Shown here: positions 1-4,829 of the stretch, in pieces
Layout of the letters: the number at the start of each line of letters is the position of its first letter
Position numbering within the stretch: position 1 is the stretch's first letter
Assembly (NCBI GenBank): GCA_031263665.1
Contig: JAISFJ010000193.1
Location: 1 to 6,721 of the forward strand
Length of the DNA: 6,721 nt
Source: Coriobacteriales bacterium
Lineage (GTDB): Bacteria; Actinomycetota; Coriobacteriia; Coriobacteriales; UBA8131
Reading direction: 5' to 3'
The notes under the pieces: model-generated
What the model saw: only the letters and a program-made list of their open reading frames with translations
The model's database searches: none
What the model was told of the DNA's origin: nothing
Program-made: the position numbers and the translations under genes

Positions 1-275
1 GAGCGCACCCCGTATGCGCGCGCCTCGTAAGAGCAGGTTGACACGACACCACGACGCGACTGGTCGCCACCGACGATGACCGGCTTTCCGCGCCATTCGG
101 GATGGTCGAGTTGCTCGACAGAGGCAAAAAAGGCATCGAGATCCAAAAGCAAAATCGCCGAGCCGTCCCAAGGAATGAGATTTTCTAAACTCCCCACGTC
201 CGAATCAGAAGCAAGGTCAAAATCAGCGCCATCCGCACCCTTTACACCATCCCAATCTGTCCGCAATCCGTTCAT
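1..275 (-). CDS. dinB: DNA polymerase IV (DinB-type Y-family translesion polymerase), N-terminal part, cut by window edge
   Basis: Reading leftward from ATG 275-273, 91 codons stay open to the window edge. Residues 43-55 ([13 protein letters not shown]) are the Y-family palm signature: Asp45 is the predicted first metal ligand, and Phe49-Phe50 include the steric-gate position that excludes ribonucleotides. Residues 65-70 (PVIVGG) and 74-91 ([18 protein letters not shown]) match the conserved DinB block with the Tyr and Arg that contact incoming dNTP. The family copies damaged templates in the cytoplasm with low fidelity. An acidic extension of about 38 residues (nine Asp/Glu, two Lys/Arg) precedes the usual start of the family. 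I chose the ATG because a -10 element lies six bases upstream and no better start occurs before the catalytic motif. A perfect LexA box overlaps the promoter, so SOS induction is expected. The palm remainder, little finger and clamp-binding tail lie outside the window, so a DinB-like paralogue such as ImuB cannot be fully excluded; the intact catalytic Asp argues against ImuB. Confidence 0.9.
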   Translation of the reverse strand, partial: MNGLRTDWDGVKGADGADFDLASDSDVGSLENLIPWDGSAILLLDLDAFFASVEQLDHPEWRGKPVIVGGDQSRRGVVSTCSYEARAYGVR

Positions 276-281
276 AACCTC

Positions 282-310
282 AGTATAGCACAAACCGAAC
301 AAACGTTCGA
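282..310 (-). promoter_or_regulatory. dinB promoter with extended -10, probably leaderless
   Basis: Read on the minus strand, TATACT (287-282) is preceded by TGC (290-288), giving an extended -10 of the form TGN-TATACT. Seventeen bases upstream lies TCGAAC (310-305), a weak -35. Only six bases (GAGGTT) separate the -10 from the dinB ATG, so the predicted transcript start falls at or next to the A of the start codon. The GAGG just upstream could act as a ribosome binding site only if transcription began further upstream, and its spacing to the ATG is short. Confidence 0.65.
296..309. promoter_or_regulatory. LexA-binding SOS box (operator of dinB)
   Basis: CGAACAAACGTTCG reads CGAAC-N4-GTTCG and fits the Gram-positive LexA consensus CGAACRNRYGTTYG at every position on the plus strand. 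It overlaps the -35 region and lies 20 bp upstream of the dinB ATG, where bound LexA would block RNA polymerase. Translesion polymerase genes are classic members of the LexA regulon, so site and gene support each other. LexA itself is not in the window. Confidence 0.88.
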
Positions 311-340
311 TACTAAGTTTAGTCAGTTTTATAATTTTAC

Positions 341-354
341 ATAATATATATTAT
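341..354. repeat. Perfect 14-bp AT-only palindrome
   Basis: ATAATATATATTAT is its own reverse complement. It sits in the AT-rich spacer between the toxin remnant and the dinB promoter. A T6 run follows on the plus strand (360-365), but with no G or C in the stem this is a poor terminator. It may be a chance product of about 20% GC sequence. Confidence 0.5.
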
Positions 355-367
355 CAGACTTTTTTCT

Positions 368-460
368 CTATTTATTTGCCAATGTCTCATCGGTGGTGAG
401 CAGGGTCATATTCTCTGAAATCGCTTGGGAAACTAAAATCCTATCGAATGGGTTAGACAT
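368..460 (-). pseudogene. Remnant of a PIN-domain (VapC-type) toxin gene, C-terminal 30 residues only
   Basis: A 31-codon frame starts at ATG 460-458, inside the rnj stop region (ATGTCTAA overlap), and ends at TAG 370-368. Its peptide contains NPFDRILVSQAISENM followed by TLLTTDETLANK. This matches the last strand-helix-strand of PIN-domain ribonuclease toxins, typically written (D/N)PFDR-hydrophobic-AQA...TLLTxD. The final TxD carries the last acidic residue of the PIN active site. The rest of the domain (about 100 residues with the other acidic ligands) is absent: upstream sequence is intact rnj, and a TAA stands in frame two codons before the ATG. No antitoxin gene is visible. No ribosome binding site precedes the ATG, so translation could come only by coupling to the rnj stop. 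I read it as a decayed fragment. A functional micro-peptide is possible but unsupported. Confidence 0.72.
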
Positions 461-2354
461 CCATTATCAGGGGGATTATCATGGGGCGACGGCGGCAGCG
501 TTCCCAGAGAAGGCCTGAGATGGCTTCGCGGAGCGCGCGTTTCAGTGAGCTTGGGTTGGTGTGGCGGTCATGCTCAAAACGTATTATGGTGCGTTCCGCC
601 AGCGCTACGAGTTCGCCGACGAGCTCGAGGTCATCGCCTCCGCTCACGCCTCTCATGATGACTTCTGGTTTTCCCACCGCGGTATTGTCGCGACGACTCA
701 GCATGCATACAATCGTGACAATACCGTCATTCGCAAGCGTTTGGCGGTCCTTGAGTACCACGGCCGAGACATCGCCGACCGAAAGCCCATCCACGTACAC
801 GACGCCGTTTTCGACCGGCTTTCCCCTGGTCACACCGGTCTCGTCCAGCAAAAAGGTATCGCCGGTCTCGGGGATGAATACATTTTTGTTGGCAACGCCG
901 ACGCCTTTTGCCAGTTCTGCGTGGGCGCGAAGGTGTAAGGCCTCGCCATGAACCGGGATAAAATTCTCCGGTTGCGCGATGGCAAGCATCAACTTGAGTT
1001 CTTCGGCTCCCGCGTGCCCGGAGACATGCACCAGAGCTCTTTGTTTGTCAAAGACATCCGCGCCTATCTTTGAAAGCGCGTTTACCACACGGGTGACGGC
1101 TTTTTCGTTTCCTGGAACGGGGGTTGCGGAGATGATGACCGTGTCGCCCTCTTCGATATCAACCGTCCGATGCTCGCCGTTTGCCATGCGCGCCAAAGCG
1201 GAAAGTGGCTCACCCTGGCTGCCGGTGCAAAGGATGACCACCTTTTCGGCCGGAATGTCTTTTGCGGCGTATGCGTCTATGAGAAGTCGTTCATCGACAT
1301 CCAGATAACCCAGTTCTCGAGCTATCTTGGTATTGGTGAGCATGGAACGACCGGTGACTGCCACCCTGCGTTTGGCGGCGACAGCGGCGGCGCAGACCTG
1401 CTGAATGCGATGGATATGACTTGAGAATGAGGCGACAATGACCCGTTGTTTGGCGCTGGTTATGATTTGCGTGAGCGCCTTGCCGACTTCCGCCTCGGAT
1501 TTGGTAAAATGCGGGACATTTGCGTTGGTTGAGTCGGAAAGCATGAGGTTGACGCCGGATTTTGCAAAGCGTGAGATGGCGGCGAAATCGGTATGAACGC
1601 CATCAATCGGCGTCTGGTCGAGTTTAAAGTCGCCGGTATGTAATACGTTGCCGGCCGGCGTTCGGATAAACAGGCCGAGCGAGGCGGGTATTGAATGATT
1701 CACGCTGAAGAAATCACAGCCAAAGGCACCAATGGCCACATGGTCGCCTGCCTGTATCTCGCGGAAGCGGGAGTTTTTGATTTGATGTTCCGCAAACTTC
1801 CCTTCGATGAAACCGAGCGTCAACTTTGAGCCCATAATCGACACGTTTGCCTTTTCGAGGTCTTTAAGCAGATAAGGAAGCGCGCCGGTGTGGTCCTCGT
1901 GGCCATGCGTTATGATGATGGCGCGCAAACGATCGGCGTTTTCGAGAAGATAGGTGTAATCCGGCAAAATTAAATCGACGCCCGGATGGTCGTCATCGGG
2001 AAACATGAGACCGGCATCGACAACAATCATGTCGTCGCCGTATTCAAAGGCGGTCATGTTTTTGCCGATACCGTCCACACCACCCAAAAGGCTGACTTTG
2101 AGTTGATTTTTTATTTTCTTACTTTTCTCTCGTTCAAATTTTACCTGCTCGTTTTTCTTCTTGCGGTATTTGCTCGAGCGATTGGGCTGCTTCGTATTCC
2201 TTTGCGACCTGCTGCCACCTTTGCTGTCGCTTTTATTCTTAGCGGCCTTACTGTTTGCGCCGTCCGTACCACCATCTTGGCCACCGATGTTAAGCGAATT
2301 TTTCACCGGGAGTTGACCTGTGCCCGGGCGCTTTGATGATACTCTCTTATACAA
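453..2354 (-). CDS. rnj: Ribonuclease J (metallo-beta-lactamase/beta-CASP 5'-3' exo- and endoribonuclease)
   Basis: RNase J degrades and matures mRNA and rRNA in the cytoplasm, using two zinc ions. The 633-residue protein has a basic, low-complexity N-terminal tail (1-85) with 24 Lys/Arg and six acidic residues. The metallo-beta-lactamase core then begins at KVSLLGG (86-92), with VDAGLMFPDD (112-121) and the zinc motif HGHEDH (150-155). VNHSIPASLG and LHTGDFKLDQTP follow. Next comes the beta-CASP domain with SDSTNAN, HRIQQV and CTGSQGEP, then HVSGHAGAEELK and FIPVHGE, and the C-terminal domain ending RRRPMIIPLIMDV, a complete family ending. I chose TTG 2354-2352 because a perfect GGAGG (2365-2361) lies six bases upstream and inside the longer frame that starts at ATG 2372. 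It follows dapA by 207 bp, as rnjB/rnj follows dapA in Bacillus and mycobacteria. J1 versus J2 type cannot be decided here. Mycobacterial and Bacillus RNase J are near 555-560 residues, so the extra length is the tail. Confidence 0.95.
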   Translation of the reverse strand: MYKRVSSKRPGTGQLPVKNSLNIGGQDGGTDGANSKAAKNKSDSKGGSRSQRNTKQPNRSSKYRKKKNEQVKFEREKSKKIKNQLKVSLLGGVDGIGKNMTAFEYGDDMIVVDAGLMFPDDDHPGVDLILPDYTYLLENADRLRAIIITHGHEDHTGALPYLLKDLEKANVSIMGSKLTLGFIEGKFAEHQIKNSRFREIQAGDHVAIGAFGCDFFSVNHSIPASLGLFIRTPAGNVLHTGDFKLDQTPIDGVHTDFAAISRFAKSGVNLMLSDSTNANVPHFTKSEAEVGKALTQIITSAKQRVIVASFSSHIHRIQQVCAAAVAAKRRVAVTGRSMLTNTKIARELGYLDVDERLLIDAYAAKDIPAEKVVILCTGSQGEPLSALARMANGEHRTVDIEEGDTVIISATPVPGNEKAVTRVVNALSKIGADVFDKQRALVHVSGHAGAEELKLMLAIAQPENFIPVHGEALHLRAHAELAKGVGVANKNVFIPETGDTFLLDETGVTRGKPVENGVVYVDGLSVGDVSAVVLKDRQTLANDGIVTIVCMLSRRDNTAVGKPEVIMRGVSGGDDLELVGELVALAERTIIRFEHDRHTNPSSLKRALREAISGLLWERCRRRPMIIPLIMDV

Positions 2355-2360
2355 GGAGCA

Positions 2361-2365
2361 CCTCC
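2361..2365 (-). promoter_or_regulatory. Strong Shine-Dalgarno site deciding the TTG start of rnj
   Basis: Minus-strand GGAGG is followed by six bases (TGCTCC) and TTG at 2354-2352. It lies within codons 3-4 of the alternative reading from ATG 2372, whose own upstream sequence (CCGGACAGAC) holds no good ribosome binding site. Confidence 0.75.
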
Positions 2366-2443
2366 GTTTCATGTCTGTCCGGTGTGTCGCACGACGCTCT
2401 ATTCCATCTCAACTTCATGGGTCGCGCGGTCACATCAGATTTT

Positions 2444-2463
2444 GGAAACTATCTATCGTTTCC
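2444..2463 (-). other. Stem-loop in the rnj leader (6-bp stem, 8-base loop)
   Basis: Minus strand GGAAAC-GATAGATA-GTTTCC is a perfect 6-bp stem. It lies about 90 bases upstream of the rnj start and is followed by AAAA rather than a U-tract, so it is not an intrinsic terminator on this strand. It is the last of three perfect stems in this leader. Confidence 0.45.
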
Positions 2464-2472
2464 CCTATTCAA

Positions 2473-2490
2473 AGCGAGGATACCCTCGCT
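2473..2490 (-). terminator. GC-rich stem-loop after dapA; possible weak terminator or processing hairpin
   Basis: Minus strand AGCGAGG-GTAT-CCTCGCT is a perfect 7-bp stem with a tetraloop, about 70 bases past the dapA stop. Only UUG follows, with AAUA after it, so the U-tract is weak. It could end part of the dapA transcript, or protect or expose the rnj mRNA as an RNA hairpin. The terminator call is tentative. Confidence 0.35.
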
Positions 2491-2507
2491 CCCTACCAGT
2501 TTTGCAC

Positions 2508-2525
2508 GCAGTCACTCAAGACTGC
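2508..2525 (-). other. Stem-loop just downstream of dapA (6-bp stem)
   Basis: Minus strand GCAGTC-TTGAGT-GACTGC is a perfect 6-bp stem with a 6-base loop, partly built from the last tandem-repeat unit (2521-2533). No U-tract follows (GTGCAAAAC). It is the first of three stems between dapA and rnj. Confidence 0.4.
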
Positions 2526-2559
2526 CTCAACCGACTATCTCAGCCGATTGCCTCAGCCG
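2521..2559. repeat. Three tandem copies of a 13-bp repeat in the dapA-rnj spacer
   Basis: Plus strand units are ACTGCCTCAACCG (2521-2533), ACTATCTCAGCCG (2534-2546) and ATTGCCTCAGCCG (2547-2559). They share the frame A(C/T)T..CTCA.CCG. A decayed fourth unit may lie at 2510-2520 (AGTCACTCAAG). The array begins two bases after the dapA stop codon and is noncoding on the gene strand. The function is unknown: slippage, a protein-binding array and chance are all open. Confidence 0.7.
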
Positions 2560-2561
2560 TC

Positions 2562-3455
2562 CTACAAAACGCCAACGCCCTCCATTATCTCTTTGAGATG
2601 CGCGCTTTGCTCGCTGGTTGCGTCAATCAGCGGCAGGCGCACCCCTCCACAATCAAAGCCGATGAGTTTCATGGCCTCTTTTACCATGATGGGATTTGCC
2701 GTAACAAAAAGCTCTTTCATCAGCGGTTGTAATTTGAGATGAGCCGCCAGCGCGCGAGTGTGGTCGCCTGAAGCCATGGCGGTGACTATCTCTTTCATGC
2801 GCTCGGGGGCGACATTGCCCGTCGTGGTGATGACACCATAGCCGCCTAATTCCATGATGGGCAGCGTCGTTTCATCATCGCCGGAGTAGACAACAAAGCC
2901 TTCGGGCGCGTTTTCTATGATGTGTCCGATTTGGTCAAGGTTGCCACTAGCCTCTTTGACGGCGACGATGTTTTCGAGGTCGTGGGCAAGGCGCAAAGTC
3001 GTCTCGGCCTCCATGTTGATGACGCAGCGTCCGGGGATATTATAAAGAATCACGGGGATTTCCGCGGCTTGGGCGATGGCCTTAAAATGACGATAGAGAC
3101 CCTCCTGGGGCGGCTTATTGTAATACGGAACCACGGTCATGATGCCATCAACCCCAAGTTTCGCGACAACTTTGGCAAACTCTTCGGTGTCTGCCGTGCA
3201 GTTATCACCAACGTTGGCGATAATCGGAACTTGGTCTCCAACCGCGTCAATCACCGCGCGGAAAAGCTCAATTTTCTGCGGATAAAACACCGTGGGGGAC
3301 TCGCCCGTTGTGCCATTGATGATGAGCGCGTCTGAGCCCTTGTCAACAAGCCGTAAAGCAAGTTGTTGCGCGCGAATGAGGTCGAGGTCACGATTTGCGT
3401 CAAACGGCGTTATCATGGCCGGGATAAAACGACCAAAGGGTGTCATCGCTGTCAT
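2562..3455 (-). CDS. dapA: 4-hydroxy-tetrahydrodipicolinate synthase (DHDPS)
   Basis: DapA condenses pyruvate with aspartate semialdehyde, the first step committed to DAP and lysine. The 297-residue length is normal for the family, and the fold is a class I aldolase TIM barrel. Visible active-site residues are GTTGES (48-53; both Thr), PYYNKP with Tyr112, LYNIPGR with Tyr138 and Arg143, and the Schiff-base lysine Lys167 in VAVKEASGN. SGDDETTLP and the ending region VRLPLIDATSEQSAHLKEIM are also typical. The start is ATG 3455-3453, six bases after AAAAGGAG. A second ATG four codons in (3446) is less likely. Positions that form the lysine-inhibition site in E. coli (His53, His56) appear as Tyr58 and Lys61, as in lysine-insensitive Gram-positive enzymes, so feedback by lysine is probably weak (inference). 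The segment after Arg143 reads CVIN where many relatives have a Thr-Gly-type sequence, a local variation away from the lysine nucleophile. It lies 130 bp after the kinase and 207 bp before rnj. Confidence 0.96.
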   Translation of the reverse strand: MTAMTPFGRFIPAMITPFDANRDLDLIRAQQLALRLVDKGSDALIINGTTGESPTVFYPQKIELFRAVIDAVGDQVPIIANVGDNCTADTEEFAKVVAKLGVDGIMTVVPYYNKPPQEGLYRHFKAIAQAAEIPVILYNIPGRCVINMEAETTLRLAHDLENIVAVKEASGNLDQIGHIIENAPEGFVVYSGDDETTLPIMELGGYGVITTTGNVAPERMKEIVTAMASGDHTRALAAHLKLQPLMKELFVTANPIMVKEAMKLIGFDCGGVRLPLIDATSEQSAHLKEIMEGVGVL

Positions 3456-3461
3456 GGCAGG

Positions 3462-3469
3462 CTCCTTTT
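3462..3469 (-). promoter_or_regulatory. Ribosome binding site deciding the dapA start
   Basis: Minus strand AAAAGGAG stands six bases before ATG 3455-3453. This strong site rejects the longer frame from 3644, which would overlap the end of the aspartate kinase gene. Confidence 0.8.
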
Positions 3470-3540
3470 GCGTGGGCGGATGGGGCAACCGGCCCAAAAT
3501 ACCCTCGTACGTTTGAGAGATTTTTTGTGGTGGCTCCCAG

Positions 3541-3557
3541 TAATGTAACATAATGTA
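3541..3557. repeat. Short direct repeat in the kinase-dapA spacer
   Basis: TAATGTA occurs at 3541-3547 and again at 3551-3557, a 10-bp (one helical turn) period, 28-44 bp past the kinase stop. This spacing would suit a regulator binding one DNA face, but the units are short and could be chance. I see no convincing promoter in the 130-bp spacer. Confidence 0.3.
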
Positions 3558-3585
3558 GCAGGTCTCATCGGTTTTCGCTATCTTT

Positions 3586-4791
3586 TCAAAGCCCAAACGC
3601 GCGGTGAAGTGCCCGGGCGGCCTCAATGCTATCCTTTTCATCAATCAACAATGAAATCGTCGCGTGAGAATCGGATATTTGCAAAATGTCGATATTTTGG
3701 TCCATGAGGCAGCGCGCCACGCGTGCCATGACGCCGGGAACCCCGTGCATGCCGGAGCCGACGAGCGTGACTTTTCCGAGATTCGCGCGAGAGGCCACCT
3801 CAAATCCCGCGGCGGATAAGCTGGCGACGGCACCCTCGGCGTCTTTGGCGGGGACAGAAAACACCAGGCGGTCATTCATCGGCGTAAACATGTCGATGGA
3901 GATGGATTCGTCCGCCATGAGACGATAGACCTCCGTCTGAGCCTTCATATGAGCCTCGGGGTCATCTTTTACGTACGGCAACCGAACACGCAAACGGGTG
4001 ATGTCTGAAACGGTGGTCACCGCGGTCGCGACCGAATCCGGCTTAAACGCGTTCAGCGAGACGACCTCAGTCCCCTCTCCTTCGTTAAACGTGTTGCGCA
4101 CCCGCATGTGCGCACCGCTTTGTAACGCGAGTTCGGCAGCCGGTGCGTGAACAACCTTGGAGCCATGTCGCGCCATCTGAAACAGCTCATCGGCAGTGAT
4201 AGTCTTAAGCGCCCTGGCCTCTTTGATGACGCGGGGGTCTGCGGTGAATATGCCGTCAACATCGGTATAGATGTCAACGCGCTTTGCCTCAAGGGCGACT
4301 CCTAAAGCGCAGGCGCTCGTGTCAGAGCCGCCGCGCCCCAGGGTATGGAGTACGCCGGTGCCGTCTAAGCCCTGAAACCCCGTCACCACCGCGACTGTGC
4401 CCTCGTTCAGTGCGGCTTTGATGGCCGCGGTATCTATCGAAGTGATGGTTGCCGCTCCGTCAACCGCATCGGTGATGATGCCGGCGTCAGCACCGGTAAA
4501 CGCGCGTGCAAAAACCCCTTCCTCATTGAGGCGCGCGGCCAATACGACCGCCGATAGAAGCTCACCAACACTCATGAGCAGGTCTTTTTCGTGGGCTCCG
4601 CAATGCTTTTCATCCACCAGCGAAAGGAGGGTGTCGGTTGCGTAGGGCTCACCAAGACGCCCCATGGCCGAGACCACGACGACGGGAGAGTGGCCCTGTT
4701 CGCGCTCGGCTTTGATGCGCGCGACAGCATGGCCCCTCCCCTCTTCGGTCGCGAGTGAGGTGCCGCCAAATTTCATAACGATTACCTGCAT
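3586..4791 (-). CDS. lysC: Aspartate kinase, DapG/LysC type with C-terminal ACT domains
   Basis: It phosphorylates L-aspartate to aspartyl-4-phosphate, the first step of the aspartate pathway. The 401-residue protein has an amino-acid-kinase domain with KFGGTS (7-12), VVVVSAMGR (37-45), SVGELLSAVVLA (74-85), GRGGSDTS (152-159) and TDVDGIFTADPR (176-187). Two ACT domains follow (about 262-335 and 341-401, the latter starting VTLVGSG). The SAMGRLGEPYATDTLLSL stretch closely resembles Bacillus DapG, the kinase inhibited by meso-DAP, and dapG is also the gene next to dapA there. The effector here is therefore an inference, and dapG would be an equally fair symbol. The start is ATG 4791-4789 (MQVIVMKFGG), the usual distance before the motif. 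A GTG eight codons upstream (4815-4813) is also open but adds residues not expected in the family and has no better ribosome site; neither start has a strong one. It follows dapB by 38 bp, consistent with one operon. Confidence 0.95.
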   Translation of the reverse strand: MQVIVMKFGGTSLATEEGRGHAVARIKAEREQGHSPVVVVSAMGRLGEPYATDTLLSLVDEKHCGAHEKDLLMSVGELLSAVVLAARLNEEGVFARAFTGADAGIITDAVDGAATITSIDTAAIKAALNEGTVAVVTGFQGLDGTGVLHTLGRGGSDTSACALGVALEAKRVDIYTDVDGIFTADPRVIKEARALKTITADELFQMARHGSKVVHAPAAELALQSGAHMRVRNTFNEGEGTEVVSLNAFKPDSVATAVTTVSDITRLRVRLPYVKDDPEAHMKAQTEVYRLMADESISIDMFTPMNDRLVFSVPAKDAEGAVASLSAAGFEVASRANLGKVTLVGSGMHGVPGVMARVARCLMDQNIDILQISDSHATISLLIDEKDSIEAARALHRAFGL

Positions 4792-4829
4792 GGTCGCTTT
4801 CACCACTTCTCGCACATTCTCATAAATTC

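Noticed and set aside
76..288. Plus-strand open frame of 70 codons
   Set aside because: It is antisense to the dinB start, which has clear Y-family motifs, and it has no family resemblance of its own.
341..365. AT palindrome followed by T6 as a plus-strand intrinsic terminator
   Set aside because: The stem has no G or C, there are five bases between stem and T-run, and no plus-strand gene leads into it.
386..400. CTCATC-GGT-GGTGAG hairpin as a terminator after rnj
   Set aside because: It forms only with a wobble pair on the plus strand, has a mismatch on the minus strand where rnj is read, and lacks a U-tract.
481..951. Plus-strand open frames of 156 and 125 codons (481-951, 561-938)
   Set aside because: They lie antisense to the conserved C-terminal half of RNase J. 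Their Ser/Thr-rich composition is typical of shadow frames in GC-rich genes.
2373..2561. T-box, riboswitch or clear sigma-A promoter in the rnj leader
   Set aside because: No specifier, T-box core or known aptamer core is recognisable, and no -35/-10 pair with good spacing was found.
2320..2742. Plus-strand open frames across the rnj-dapA spacer, up to 140 codons
   Set aside because: They span the spacer and run antisense into both genes, with no ribosome site and no recognisable motif.
3456..3644. Longer dapA start at 3644
   Set aside because: It would overlap the kinase gene by about 59 bases, and the extra 63 residues match nothing in the family. AAAAGGAG six bases before ATG 3455 decides the start.
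4789..4815. GTG start for the aspartate kinase at 4815
   Set aside because: It adds eight residues before the normal family start MQVIVMKFGG and has no better ribosome binding site.
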